Below, piece after piece: positions 1-9,771 of a stretch of 64,000 bases of DNA. The first letter of the stretch is position 1. Every line of letters begins with the position of its first letter. Location: positions 3,782,001-3,846,000 of the forward strand of contig NZ_CP134146.1 of assembly GCF_031583575.1 (NCBI RefSeq), in the 5' to 3' direction. The position numbers were made by a program, and so were the translations under genes. The notes under the pieces were generated by a model. That model did not search any database. It was not told the origin of the DNA and saw only the letters and a list, made by a program, of their open reading frames with translations. This DNA is from Thalassotalea nanhaiensis. Its GTDB lineage: Bacteria > Pseudomonadota > Gammaproteobacteria > Enterobacterales > Alteromonadaceae.

Positions 1-4
1 TTAT

Positions 5-1120
5 TTAAGGCAAATGTTCCGATGCTAAATAATCATGTGACTGCATTTCCTGCAACCTAGATAGGCAGCGCTTAAATTCAAAATTTAGCCCTCCATCAGT
101 ATAAAGCTCGTCCATGGCAGTTTCTGCTGAAATAATAAGTTTTACATTACGTTCATAAAATTCATCTACCATAGCGATAAACCGACGAGCACTGTCATCA
201 GAGTCACGGCTCATTTGCGTAACATTTGCTAAAAGCACGGTATGATAAATCCGGCTTAACTCCATATAGTCACTTTGACTACGAGCAGTTTCACAAAGTT
301 GATTGAATTCAAAATGAACAACGCCGTCAGATTCTTCAATGGTATTTAGTGCGCGATTATTAATTTCAATCGTATTACCGACACTTCCTTCTTCAACAGA
401 TAGCTGTTTAAAATAAAGGTGCAAATTATTTTCAGCCTGCTTATCAAGTGGAAAATGATAAATTTCAGCTTGCTCTAGCGTTCTTAGTCGGTAATCAATA
501 CCACTATCAACATTAACCACTTCACAGTTTTCATTAATTAAATTAATGGCAGGTATAAAGCGCGCTCGTTGCAAACCATTACGGTATAACTCATCAGGGA
601 TGATGTTCGAGGTAGCAACCAAGGTGACATTATGACTGAACAACTCTTCAAATAATGTACCTAGCAACATCGCATCGGTGATATCTGATACAAAAAATTC
701 GTCAAAACAAATAATGCAGGTTTCAGCGGCGAATTTTTTAGCGATAATTTTCAATGGGTCAGATTGCCCCGTTAAGCCTTTGAGTTCTTCATGCACCCTG
801 TGCATAAAACGATGGAAGTGCACTCGCATTTTATTGTCAAAAGGCAAGCAGTCATAAAAGGTATCTACCAGGTAAGTTTTACCTCGCCCTACTCCGCCCC
901 AAAAATATAAACCGCGTATTGCTTGTGGCTTAGTTTTACCATAGGTTTTAACCCAACCTTTTAATACTCTTTTAAAACCTGTGACAGGTAACGGTTTTGT
1001 TTGTAAATCATCGTACAAACGCTGTAAATGTTTAACGGCATTTTCTTGAGCAGCATCAAAAGCAAACCCTTCTTGCTCAAGATCTTGTTGGTATTTTTGG
1101 TAAGGTGTTAACTTGATCAT
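5..1120 (-). CDS. zapE: Cell division protein ZapE (AFG1-like ATPase)
   Basis: P-loop ATPase of the AFG1/ZapE family; in E. coli ZapE associates with the Z-ring and matters for division under stress. Visible motifs are Walker A GGVGRGKT at about residues 75-82 and a Walker B-type ICFDEF at about 137-142. The 371-aa length is normal for the family. The ATG start is at 1120 and the stop is a few bases inside the window edge, so the gene is complete. It is divergent from zapG, and zapE-zapG-degQ-degS is the order seen in E. coli and Vibrio, which supports the call. Confidence 0.95.
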   Translation of the reverse strand: MIKLTPYQKYQQDLEQEGFAFDAAQENAVKHLQRLYDDLQTKPLPVTGFKRVLKGWVKTYGKTKPQAIRGLYFWGGVGRGKTYLVDTFYDCLPFDNKMRVHFHRFMHRVHEELKGLTGQSDPLKIIAKKFAAETCIICFDEFFVSDITDAMLLGTLFEELFSHNVTLVATSNIIPDELYRNGLQRARFIPAINLINENCEVVNVDSGIDYRLRTLEQAEIYHFPLDKQAENNLHLYFKQLSVEEGSVGNTIEINNRALNTIEESDGVVHFEFNQLCETARSQSDYMELSRIYHTVLLANVTQMSRDSDDSARRFIAMVDEFYERNVKLIISAETAMDELYTDGGLNFEFKRCLSRLQEMQSHDYLASEHLP

Positions 1121-1280
1121 ACTATTTATTACTTTTTATGCTGTATTTCATTGAAAAATTACAAAAAAATACCGACTAAGTGATGTGAAACGTTAAATTT
1201 ACAGCTATTATAAAAGAATAAGATTTGCATTGGCATCTTTATCTCAACATTCCCTTTTCAAATATTCAAAAGGAAACATT

Positions 1281-1733
1281 ATGGAATTTCTTTATCTTTT
1301 CATCGGTGCAGTTATCGGTGGTGTTGGTGGCTTCTTTGTTAGTAAAAAATTATCGGCTACCGAACAAGACTACAATAAATTAGAACAACAGGTGAATGAA
1401 AGTAAAACATCACTTGAACAATACAAACAAGAAGTAGCGGCTCATCTTGATAGCTCAGCACAATTGCTTGCGCAAATGAATGAAACGTGTAAAACAGCCA
1501 TGACGCAAATGGAAAAAAGCACGCTATTGCTGAACAAAGCAAATAGTGAAACGAATGCCATGCCGTATTTTTCGAAAGAAACTGAAGAACAACTTCGTTC
1601 GAATCCACAAAAGGTAAAGTCTTCACGTTCTAGAAAAAAAGAACAAATCACCGAAGCACCTCTAGATTATTCGAGTGACCCAAGTGGACTATTTAACGAT
1701 GACAAACAAATTGTTACAAATAGCCCAAGTTAA
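1281..1733 (+). CDS. zapG: ZapG/YhcB family inner-membrane protein (DUF1043)
   Basis: Small inner-membrane protein of the YhcB/DUF1043 family, linked in E. coli to cell division and envelope synthesis. An N-terminal membrane segment (about residues 2-20, glycine-rich) is followed by a Glu/Gln/Lys-rich coiled coil (about 22-95) and a polar tail. The reading frame is open upstream from a TTG at 1230, but the ATG at 1281 is preceded by an AAGGAA ribosome site and puts the membrane segment at the N terminus as in homologs, so I start it there (150 aa). Confidence 0.88.
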   Translation: MEFLYLFIGAVIGGVGGFFVSKKLSATEQDYNKLEQQVNESKTSLEQYKQEVAAHLDSSAQLLAQMNETCKTAMTQMEKSTLLLNKANSETNAMPYFSKETEEQLRSNPQKVKSSRSRKKEQITEAPLDYSSDPSGLFNDDKQIVTNSPS

Positions 1734-1747
1734 TTAATCCCTTCTTG

Positions 1748-1775
1748 GGAACTTTAGTTTTACCGTTAAGTCTTC
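1748..1775 (+). promoter_or_regulatory. Candidate sigma-E promoter of degQ
   Basis: GGAACTT at 1748-1754 matches the sigma-E -35 element exactly. After a 16-bp spacer, TCTTC at 1771-1775 is a partial match to the -10 (TCTRA type). It lies about 120 bp upstream of degQ on the same strand. DegP/DegQ-type proteases are classic sigma-E targets, which supports the reading; the imperfect -10 lowers confidence. Confidence 0.45.
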
Positions 1776-1795
1776 ATAACAACCTTGTTATTATC

Positions 1796-1825
1796 TTTAG
1801 ATCAGTTTTATTAAGCTGATCTAAA
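1796..1825 (+). other. 10-bp inverted repeat in the degQ leader
   Basis: TTTAGATCAG (1796-1805) and CTGATCTAAA (1816-1825) are perfect reverse complements around a 10-nt loop. If the upstream sigma-E-like promoter is real, the hairpin lies at the 5' end of the degQ mRNA. It could also be the end of the zapG transcript, although no U-run follows. Confidence 0.5.
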
Positions 1826-1895
1826 TTTAAAAATTGAAATTTAAATATTTGATCATATATCAATATTTAGGAAATAATTTTTGGAGTCTCAACAA

Positions 1896-3245
1896 ATGAA
1901 AAAAAACTTTTCTTTAACCCCTGTAGCCCTGTTAGTTGGTGCACTAGCCTTTTTACCTACTCATTCAAATGCCGCTCTGCCAGTCCAGGTTGACGGTCAA
2001 GAAATGCCTTCTCTAGCGCCTATGCTTGAACAAGCAACACCTGCAGTGGTTAGTATTACTGTGGCAGGTACCCATGAAGTAAAACAAGGTCAGGATCCTT
2101 TCAAATTTTTCTTCGGTAAACGACGCGGCCAACAACCACAAGAGCGCCCCTTTAGAGGATTAGGCTCCGGGGTAATTATTGACGCTAAAAAGGGTTATGT
2201 TGTTACCAATAATCACGTAATTGATGAAGCTGACGAAATATTGGTAAACCTTAAAGATGGTCGCCAATTTGAAGCTAAAAAAATAGGTAGCGATGCCCAA
2301 AGTGATATTGCTTTACTGCAAATAAAAGCTGAAGATTTAAAAGAAATTAAAATTGCCAACTCTGATGATTTAAGAGTAGGCGACTTTGCTGTGGCTATTG
2401 GTAGCCCCTTCGGTTTAGGTCAAACGGTAACTTCGGGCATTGTCAGCGCCCTAGGTCGTAGCGGTTTAAACATAGAGCAACTCGAAGACTTTATTCAAAC
2501 TGACGCCGCTATTAATAGCGGTAATTCCGGTGGTGCTTTAGTAAACCTGCGTGGTGAACTTATTGGCATTAACACCGCCATTCTTGGCCCTAGTGGTGGC
2601 AATGTCGGCATTGGCTTTGCTATTCCCTCAAGTATGATGCAAAACCTGATAGACCAAATAATTGAACACGGAGAAGTTCGACGCGGCGTACTGGGTATCA
2701 CCGGTAATTCAATTAATGCTGAACTTGCTAAAGCAATGGACTTGGATATAAATCAAGGTGGCTTTGTCAGCCAAGTAGCACCAAAATCAGCCGCTGAAGA
2801 AGCAGGGATTAAAGCTGGCGATATCATCATCGAAGTTAATGGCCGAAAAGTTCGTTCATTTAATGAGTTGCGCGGAAAAATTGGCTCAATCGGGGCTGGT
2901 AAAACTGTAGAGTTAACATTAATACGTGATGGCGACAAAAAGGAAGTTGAAGTTACATTAAAAGCAGCGCCAGACGCCAACATTGCCGCAGCAAACTTAC
3001 ACCCTATGCTAAAAGGTGCAAAGCTTAGTTCTAATACAAAAGGCTCTGGTGTTGTCGTAACAGATATCGCTGAAAACTCTCCTGCAGCAGCTGTAGGATT
3101 AACAAAAGGTGACATCATTGCCGGAGTTAACCGTGTAAGGGTTGATAATTTAGCCGCTTTACGAGACGCACTCGTTGAAATAAAAGGCGTTGTGGCTTTA
3201 AATGTTATTCGCGGCAATACCGAACTATATTTAATGATGCGCTAG
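1896..3245 (+). CDS. degQ: Periplasmic serine endoprotease DegQ/DegP (Do family)
   Basis: HtrA-family protease and chaperone for misfolded periplasmic and outer-membrane proteins. A signal peptide covers about residues 1-26. The catalytic triad is visible as His107 (TNNHVID), Asp137 (SDIALL) and Ser211 (GNSGGAL), followed by two PDZ domains at about 255-345 and 360-449. The frame is open from a TTG at 1881, but the ATG at 1896 follows a GGAG site and begins a normal signal peptide (449 aa). The next gene is degS, as in E. coli. I cannot separate DegQ from DegP by eye; the neighbourhood favours degQ. Confidence 0.93.
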   Translation: MKKNFSLTPVALLVGALAFLPTHSNAALPVQVDGQEMPSLAPMLEQATPAVVSITVAGTHEVKQGQDPFKFFFGKRRGQQPQERPFRGLGSGVIIDAKKGYVVTNNHVIDEADEILVNLKDGRQFEAKKIGSDAQSDIALLQIKAEDLKEIKIANSDDLRVGDFAVAIGSPFGLGQTVTSGIVSALGRSGLNIEQLEDFIQTDAAINSGNSGGALVNLRGELIGINTAILGPSGGNVGIGFAIPSSMMQNLIDQIIEHGEVRRGVLGITGNSINAELAKAMDLDINQGGFVSQVAPKSAAEEAGIKAGDIIIEVNGRKVRSFNELRGKIGSIGAGKTVELTLIRDGDKKEVEVTLKAAPDANIAAANLHPMLKGAKLSSNTKGSGVVVTDIAENSPAAAVGLTKGDIIAGVNRVRVDNLAALRDALVEIKGVVALNVIRGNTELYLMMR

Positions 3246-3281
3246 GCTCTACTGGTTAAAGTGAGTCATAAGATTAAGATT

Positions 3282-3309
3282 GGAGGAATTTTATTCCTCC
3301 TTTTTTTTT
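3282..3309 (+). terminator. Rho-independent terminator of degQ
   Basis: Perfect 8-bp stem GGAGGAAT/ATTCCTCC with a 3-nt loop, followed directly by nine T residues. It lies 36 bp after the degQ stop codon. Confidence 0.93.
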
Positions 3310-3310
3310 A

Positions 3311-3411
3311 CTTCATGGATGAAGGAATGAAAATTACCATGGACCACTCCATCACATCCATGTGCTCGCGGCATATACAACTTCCATGCTGAAAAGGGCT
3401 TTAAATTTGTA
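3311..3411 (+). repeat. Dispersed palindromic repeat, copy R1 (left of degS)
   Basis: About 100 bp matching two other places in the window. Bases 3337-3359 are the perfect reverse complement of 4604-4626 on the far side of degS. The whole stretch, including GGCATATACAAC at 3370-3381, also aligns at roughly 75 percent by eye with the reverse strand of 55457-55558. It is built around CATGG/CCATG half-sites, so it is internally palindromic. No protein-coding potential is apparent. Confidence 0.8.
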
Positions 3412-3494
3412 GTCCTACATCAACGGAATTTAGTAAAGTTCGCTTTGTTCATTTAAAAATAAGTGCTAGTATCTAATGCATCAATTACTCTATT

Positions 3495-4577
3495 TTGCCG
3501 CATATTTTGAAATTAATTCCTGCACTTACCTATATTTTACGCGCGACCAGTTACGGACTTTTAACCGCTGTAGTTTTGCTGATACTCGTTCCTGATTTGC
3601 GTGATGGTAATAACCTTTCTTTTAACATTTTCTCACCAGTAAATGATAAACCTAAGCCAATTTCATTTTCTAGCGCAGTTGCAAAAGCAGCACCTGCCGT
3701 AGTTAATATTTATTCTGAAACAATAGAAAATGATACGCGTTATCAAAATCGATCTATCCAACGTGTTAAATTAGGTTCAGGCGTAATAATGGATACACGC
3801 GGATATATTTTGACTAACTACCATGTTGTTAGAAATGCCAATATCATTACCGTCGTTTTACAAGACAGTACAGAATTAAGTGCAGAGCTGATCGGCAGCG
3901 ATGAACTTACTGATTTAGCTGTTTTAAAAGTTCATGCAACCAATTTACCTGTAATTTCAGTAGATGAAAACCTCGTGCCTTTAGTTGGCGATATGGTTTT
4001 AGCAATTGGTAATCCATTAAACTTAGGTCAAACAGTCACCCAAGGGATAATCAGTGCAACGGGTCGTACAGGCCTAAGTAGTACAAGTTATAGAGAGTTT
4101 TTACAAATGGATGCCGCTATCAACGATGGCAACTCGGGTGGTGCACTTGTTAATTCAAATGGTGATCTTGTTGGTATCACCTCTGCACAGTTTACTCGAC
4201 TTAATCCGCAAACCAATATACAAGGGATTTTCTTTGCCGTTCCATATAAACTTGCCGCCAAAATTTTACAGGAATTAATTAGTAATGGTCGAGTAGTACG
4301 TGGTTGGCTTGGAGTAAGTTCTCAGCAGTATAATCCACAACTTAAAGGTTTCGTTATTGGCAGCCTTACACCTAATAGCCCGGCTCATTTGGCCGGTCTG
4401 CAACAAGGTGATGTAGTATTTAAAATCAATGATCAAGAGATTGTTAGTATTAACCACGCGTTAGATATTGTTGCTGAAACAGATCCTGGAATTGTCCTTA
4501 ACTTTTCGATTTACCGTCAAAATAACTTAATGACGGTACCGGTTAAGATTTTAGAATATAAAGAATCTAGAAAATAG
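3495..4577 (+). CDS. degS: Membrane-anchored site-1 protease DegS
   Basis: HtrA-type protease that senses unfolded outer-membrane porins and makes the first cut in RseA, releasing sigma-E. One N-terminal membrane anchor (about residues 17-33) precedes the trypsin-like domain with His110 (TNYHVV), Asp140 (TDLAVL) and Ser214 (GNSGGAL); there is a single PDZ domain at about 260-350, as expected for DegS. The start is uncertain: no in-frame ATG exists near the N terminus, the frame opens at 3477, TTG at 3495 is the best candidate, and no clear ribosome site precedes it. It is flanked by inverted repeat copies R1 and R2. Confidence 0.92.
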   Translation: MPHILKLIPALTYILRATSYGLLTAVVLLILVPDLRDGNNLSFNIFSPVNDKPKPISFSSAVAKAAPAVVNIYSETIENDTRYQNRSIQRVKLGSGVIMDTRGYILTNYHVVRNANIITVVLQDSTELSAELIGSDELTDLAVLKVHATNLPVISVDENLVPLVGDMVLAIGNPLNLGQTVTQGIISATGRTGLSSTSYREFLQMDAAINDGNSGGALVNSNGDLVGITSAQFTRLNPQTNIQGIFFAVPYKLAAKILQELISNGRVVRGWLGVSSQQYNPQLKGFVIGSLTPNSPAHLAGLQQGDVVFKINDQEIVSINHALDIVAETDPGIVLNFSIYRQNNLMTVPVKILEYKESRK

Positions 4578-4586
4578 GATAGTAAT

Positions 4587-4657
4587 ACTGTGCCACGATC
4601 ACAGGATGTGATGGAGTGGTCCATGGCGATTTGCATTCCTTCTTCCCTGAAGTAAAA
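4587..4657 (-). repeat. Dispersed palindromic repeat, copy R2 (right of degS)
   Basis: Inverted relative to R1. Bases 4604-4626 match R1 perfectly over 23 nt. The similarity continues through the TTGCATTCCTTC stretch to the edge of the murA terminator, and weakly toward the degS stop codon. Confidence 0.75.
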
Positions 4658-4677
4658 AGGTTGGCGATGCCAACCTT
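4653..4677 (-). terminator. Rho-independent terminator of murA
   Basis: A 9-bp perfect stem AAGGTTGGC/GCCAACCTT with a 3-nt loop. Read on the minus strand it is followed by a T-run (TTTTTAC). It lies just past the murA stop codon and could also stop degS transcripts. Confidence 0.8.
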
Positions 4678-4695
4678 GTTGATGGTAAACAAGTT

Positions 4696-5982
<1,287 letters not shown>

Positions 5983-6240
5983 TTATGATGGGATATTAAA
6001 CATTTTTTCACGTTGCCATTGGGCGTTGGTGAAAGTTTTAATGGTTACTGCATGAATTTGGCCTGAATTAATAGCGTCAGCCAAAGGTGCGTATACAGTT
6101 TGTTGCTTTTTAACTCGACTCATTTCGTCAAACATATCAGCCACAGCAATTACTTTGCATTGAGAGCCATCAAAAGTTACGTGTAAATCATCTAACGTAA
6201 GCTGCTCTTTAAGAAGGTTTTCAATATCTGAAACGTCCAC
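5983..6240 (-). CDS. ibaG: BolA-family protein IbaG
   Basis: BolA-like protein (85 aa) of the IbaG/YrbA type, which partners monothiol glutaredoxins in Fe-S handling and is linked to acid stress in E. coli. The conserved BolA core VKIKTFTNA-like segment is near residues 65-75. A GTG start at 6240 is preceded by GAGAAA. Its position between mlaB and murA is the same as in E. coli. Confidence 0.9.
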   Translation of the reverse strand: MDVSDIENLLKEQLTLDDLHVTFDGSQCKVIAVADMFDEMSRVKKQQTVYAPLADAINSGQIHAVTIKTFTNAQWQREKMFNIPS

Positions 6241-6272
6241 TTAATTTCTCCACTTTTTAAATTTTTTTGCGA

Positions 6273-6578
6273 TTAAGCTGAAATAGGTAACAGGGTATCA
6301 ACCCCACTTAGTTTTGCGAGTTTAACTAATTCTATAGGCACTTGGGAATAGGTAATTTCAGTTTGCTGTTTATTAGCATACTCGATTAATGCAAGCAGCC
6401 AAGCTAAACCAGCAGTATCAAATTTACTTACCTTAGATAAATCAATGTCTTGTAATTTATTTTTGGTCAGTTTTGCGAAAGTACGCTCTTGTTTACCTGC
6501 AATGCTTTGCCTAGTTAACTGCCCAGTTAACTCAGTTTTTTCAGTCGTAATTATGTTTATATTAAATTGAGTTGCCAC
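6273..6578 (-). CDS. mlaB: Phospholipid ABC transporter subunit MlaB (STAS domain)
   Basis: Single STAS-domain protein (101 aa) that binds and stabilises MlaF in the MlaFEDB complex of the inner membrane. The DTAGLAWLLAL segment at about residues 50-60 is the typical STAS helix, with the Thr known to matter in MlaB. GTG start at 6578, three bases after the mlaC stop, so probably translationally coupled. Confidence 0.9.
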   Translation of the reverse strand: MATQFNINIITTEKTELTGQLTRQSIAGKQERTFAKLTKNKLQDIDLSKVSKFDTAGLAWLLALIEYANKQQTEITYSQVPIELVKLAKLSGVDTLLPISA

Positions 6579-6580
6579 AA

Positions 6581-7267
6581 TTACTCACTAGCCTCTTGCT
6601 CTTTAAGCTTAGCGTCCACATCTTCGTCTTTCTTGAAAACAATTTTTCGGGCACTTTTAACTTTAAGCATTTCGGTAACTTCAGCAACACCATTTTGCGC
6701 CAATATGCTACGTAATTCTTTTTGCTTTGCATCGAGCAAACTAATGCCTTCAGCAACTAGATCGAATGCTTGCCACTCATTGGTTTTCGAGTTTTTTCTC
6801 ACTTTAAATTTAATGTTAATTGGTGGTCGATTTTCATCGATAATATCAACACCTACCATTACAATTTTTTGTTTATCAATTTTTTTAGCTGGTTCAAACT
6901 CGACTCGTTGATGTTCATACAGCGTAAACACTTGCGCGTAAGACGTAATTAAATACTCTCTAAAAGCAATGATAAAACTTTTAAGATCTTCTTTTGAGGC
7001 CCCTTTACGGTAATTTCCAAGTACCTTTAATGCGGCATATTGGTAAAAAATATGCGGCATTAACTCTTCACGAACGATGTCTTTTAATAATTCTGGATTT
7101 TCTTTAATCTGCTTTTCTTCACGAGCAAAACGGTCAAAGGTTATTTTTGACACTTCCTCAATCATTACATAAGGATCTGTTTTGCTTATTTCAGATACAT
7201 TAGCACTGGCTAAAAAGCTAATTGAGGCTAATAAAATTACTGAATACTTAACTAATAATTGCTTCAT
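6581..7267 (-). CDS. mlaC: Periplasmic phospholipid-binding protein MlaC
   Basis: Soluble periplasmic lipid carrier that shuttles phospholipid between the outer-membrane MlaA-porin complex and the inner-membrane MlaFEDB complex. A Sec signal peptide (about residues 1-22, ending near SANV) is followed by the MlaC/Ttg2D domain. 228 aa is slightly longer than E. coli MlaC, with an acidic, Lys/Glu-rich C-terminal tail. It is in the mla operon between mlaD and mlaB. Confidence 0.93.
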   Translation of the reverse strand: MKQLLVKYSVILLASISFLASANVSEISKTDPYVMIEEVSKITFDRFAREEKQIKENPELLKDIVREELMPHIFYQYAALKVLGNYRKGASKEDLKSFIIAFREYLITSYAQVFTLYEHQRVEFEPAKKIDKQKIVMVGVDIIDENRPPINIKFKVRKNSKTNEWQAFDLVAEGISLLDAKQKELRSILAQNGVAEVTEMLKVKSARKIVFKKDEDVDAKLKEQEASE

Positions 7268-7282
7268 TACTTTTCCCTTTGA

Positions 7283-7759
7283 TTAATCTTCACTGCCTTG
7301 ACTAAATAAGAATTGACCAATTAACTCTTCTAATACAATAGCAGGTTTGGTGTCTTCAATAAAATCACCTGGCTGCAAAATACCAATGCCCAGTTCTTCA
7401 TCAATAAAACCAGGAGATAATCCTACATATTGCTCGCCTAATAAACCGGCAGTTAGTATGGAAATAGAGGTAGCTTCAGAGAAGTTACTGTACTCGCTAT
7501 AAATGTCCATTGTGACAATTGGCACATAATCTTCTGGATCTAACTTAATGCTGTCTACTCGGCCAACAACAACACCACCAACTTTGATTGGAGAGCGCAC
7601 TTTTAGCCCGCCAATATTGTCAAACTTAGCGTATAGTTGATAAGTTTCTCCATTACCTTTTATACCTGAATCTGCAACTTTTAACGCCAGCATAAGTAGC
7701 GCAGCAATACCCAACGCAACAAAGAGACCAACCAATAATTCAATTTTTTTCGACACCAT
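7283..7759 (-). CDS. mlaD: Phospholipid ABC transporter MCE-domain subunit MlaD
   Basis: Inner-membrane-anchored MCE protein that forms the periplasmic hexameric lipid channel of MlaFEDB. One N-terminal membrane helix (about residues 7-26) precedes a single MCE domain (about 38-118) with GGLKVRSPIKVGGV typical of the family. 158 aa is the normal short form. 42 bp follow the mlaE stop; operon context agrees. Confidence 0.95.
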   Translation of the reverse strand: MVSKKIELLVGLFVALGIAALLMLALKVADSGIKGNGETYQLYAKFDNIGGLKVRSPIKVGGVVVGRVDSIKLDPEDYVPIVTMDIYSEYSNFSEATSISILTAGLLGEQYVGLSPGFIDEELGIGILQPGDFIEDTKPAIVLEELIGQFLFSQGSED

Positions 7760-7801
7760 GTCAAACCACCAACTCTTTAAAAAATAGCTTGTTAATTATG
7801 T

Positions 7802-8581
7802 TTAATTTGCAAACATTAACGCTGTTAAAATAAAATCTAAACCTAAAACAATCAAAGACGACTGCACTACAGTAGAAGTAGTAGCACGGCTAATACCTTC
7901 TGACGTAGGTACACAATCGTACCCTTTGTAAACGGCAATCCAAGTCACTACAAACGCAAATGTAATTGATTTAATGATGCCGTTGAGTACATCATCACTC
8001 CAATCCACCTCAGCCTGCATAACCGACCAGTAAGTACCTGAATCAACGCCTAACCAATCAACACCAACTAGGTGACCGCCTAAAATACCTACCGTTGAAA
8101 ATATTGCAGCTAGAAGTGGCATGCTGATCATACCTGCCCAAAACCTCGGTGCGATAACACGACGTAATGGATCTACCGCCATCATTTCTAAACTACTTAA
8201 CTGTTCTGTCGCTTTCATAAGGCCAATTTCAGCCGTTAATGCTGAGCCTGCACGGCCAGCAAAAAGTAAAGCCGTAACAACAGGGCCAAGCTCTCGTAAT
8301 ATCGATAAAGCGACCATTGGCCCTAAGCTAGCCTCGGCACCATAACCTATAAGTATAGTGTACCCTTGTAAAGCTATCACCATACCAATGAAAGTACCTG
8401 ATACAATGATGATCAATAATGATAAAACACCCACTGAATACAGTTGATGTGCGAGTAACGGCCAGCCCTTTTTCGGGTTTGGTACTTGTATAATCGCCGA
8501 AAGTAACATCATCATGGCTTTACCCAAGCCAATAATAATATTTATAACGGTATGACCTAATGCTTGAATTCTATCCAACAC
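7802..8581 (-). CDS. mlaE: Phospholipid ABC transporter permease MlaE
   Basis: Permease of the Mla retrograde/anterograde phospholipid transporter, 259 aa with about five to six membrane segments and the MlaE-family motif region around [19 protein letters not shown]. The start appears to be GTG at 8581, sharing one base with the mlaF stop (TAGTG), which indicates tight coupling. Confidence 0.95.
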   Translation of the reverse strand: MLDRIQALGHTVINIIIGLGKAMMMLLSAIIQVPNPKKGWPLLAHQLYSVGVLSLLIIIVSGTFIGMVIALQGYTILIGYGAEASLGPMVALSILRELGPVVTALLFAGRAGSALTAEIGLMKATEQLSSLEMMAVDPLRRVIAPRFWAGMISMPLLAAIFSTVGILGGHLVGVDWLGVDSGTYWSVMQAEVDWSDDVLNGIIKSITFAFVVTWIAVYKGYDCVPTSEGISRATTSTVVQSSLIVLGLDFILTALMFAN

Positions 8582-9384
8582 TAAGACTGTTCTCCTAATA
8601 ACTGGCTTTTATAAGATTTGGCCGGAAAATGAAATGGCACAGGACCATCGGCTTCGCCCTTAATAAACTGTTGTACTAACTCTGATTGTTGCTCAAGAAT
8701 TTGCTCCGGCGTACCTTCACCAATAACTTTTTGTTCAGCAACGATATAAATATAATCAGCAATACTCATCACTTCAGGAACATCATGTGACACAACGACG
8801 GAGGTTAAACCTAAGGCATCGTTCAAATCTTTAATTAATCGTACAACAACGCCCATAGAAATAGGGTCTTGGCCAGCAAATGGCTCATCGTATAATATTA
8901 ATTCAGGATCTAGTGCGATAGCGCGTGCTAATGCTGCCCTACGTGCCATACCACCAGATAATTCACTAGGCTGTAAGTGCATGGCGCCACGCAAGCCTAC
9001 GGCTTCTAATTTCATCATCACCATTTTTTCAATGATGTTTTCAGGTAATTTACTGTGCTCACGAATAGGAAATGCAATATTTTCATAAACTGACATATCA
9101 GTAAATAACGCGCCCGATTGAAACAGCATGCTCATTTTTTTGCGAGCTTCGTATAATTTAGAACGAGAAAGTTTAGGAATATCTTGCCCATCAAACAGGA
9201 TTTGGCCATTACTTGGTTTAAGTTGACCACCAATAAGTCTAAGCAGTGTCGTTTTACCGATACCACTTGGCCCCATAATTGCGATCACTTTACCTTTTGG
9301 AATAACTAAGCTTATATCATCATAGATGCATCGCTCTTCCCTGTGAAAGCTTAAGTTTTTTATTTCTACCAGATTTTCAGACAT
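8581..9384 (-). CDS. mlaF: Phospholipid ABC transporter ATPase MlaF
   Basis: ATPase of the MlaFEDB phospholipid transporter. Walker [10 protein letters not shown] at about residues 38-46, signature [14 protein letters not shown], and Walker [11 protein letters not shown] followed by a switch His (SHDVPE) are intact. First gene of mlaFEDCB-ibaG-murA; a predicted promoter and a candidate Fur box lie upstream. Confidence 0.96.
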   Translation of the reverse strand: MSENLVEIKNLSFHREERCIYDDISLVIPKGKVIAIMGPSGIGKTTLLRLIGGQLKPSNGQILFDGQDIPKLSRSKLYEARKKMSMLFQSGALFTDMSVYENIAFPIREHSKLPENIIEKMVMMKLEAVGLRGAMHLQPSELSGGMARRAALARAIALDPELILYDEPFAGQDPISMGVVVRLIKDLNDALGLTSVVVSHDVPEVMSIADYIYIVAEQKVIGEGTPEQILEQQSELVQQFIKGEADGPVPFHFPAKSYKSQLLGEQS

Positions 9385-9393
9385 AGCGTGTAT

Positions 9394-9408
9394 TGAGAAT
9401 TAGTATCA
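9394..9408. promoter_or_regulatory. Candidate Fur box upstream of mlaF
   Basis: Read on the minus strand the 15-mer is TGATACTAATTCTCA, matching the 7-1-7 Fur model TGATAAT-n-ATTATCA at 12 of 14 informative positions. Extended to 19 bp it matches the E. coli Fur consensus at 15 positions. It sits 10 bp from the mlaF start and downstream of the predicted -10, where a bound repressor could act. Confidence 0.45.
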
Positions 9409-9446
9409 TTATTATTCAGATTTTACCTGAGCTTATTAATAACTGC

Positions 9447-9475
9447 ATTATATATTAGTAAGCAATTGTTAATAA
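9447..9475 (-). promoter_or_regulatory. Predicted promoter of the mla operon
   Basis: On the minus strand, a perfect TATAAT -10 (9452-9447) lies 17 bp after a weak TTATTA -35 (9475-9470). The predicted start of transcription would be about 55 bp upstream of the mlaF codon. The AT-rich context makes chance matches likely, hence moderate confidence. Confidence 0.4.
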
Positions 9476-9661
9476 CATATATATTTTCATTAAAACGTTC
9501 TATTTATTAGGATAATTAAAATGAAAAAGCAAGAAAACACAGATTATAGGCAAAAAAAGGATGGCTAAAAGAAAGTATAACGATGAGACCTACTGATTTA
9601 ACGAAAAGTTCCAGATGCAGAAAAATAATTTTCGTGTTTTTTAAATATACCACCCAATAAA

Positions 9662-9713
9662 AAATACGGCCAATCAACTTAGCACCAACTAGGGTGGCAT
9701 TAACTTGATTGGC
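9662..9713 (-). terminator. Rho-independent terminator of ompK
   Basis: GCCAATCAA (9669-9677) pairs with TTGATTGGC (9705-9713), with a further weak inner hairpin between them. On the minus strand the stem is followed by CGTATTTTTTATT. It lies about 60 bp past the ompK stop. Confidence 0.7.
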
Positions 9714-9771
9714 TCAATTCATAAGCGCGTTAAAAATACGTACAGTGGTTATTAAAAGTGTAATTACTTCT

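Larger units (their letters stand above)
9385..9771. other. 387-bp intergenic region between mlaF and ompK
   Basis: Holds the predicted mla promoter and Fur-like box near the mlaF end and an ompK terminator near the other end. In between there is a 15-codon ATG reading frame at about 9521 on the plus strand, which may be a decayed small gene (see findings). I see nothing else in it. Confidence 0.6.

Noticed and set aside
2753-3217. 154-codon minus-strand open frame inside degQ
   Set aside because: Antisense of the PDZ-domain region with no family features.
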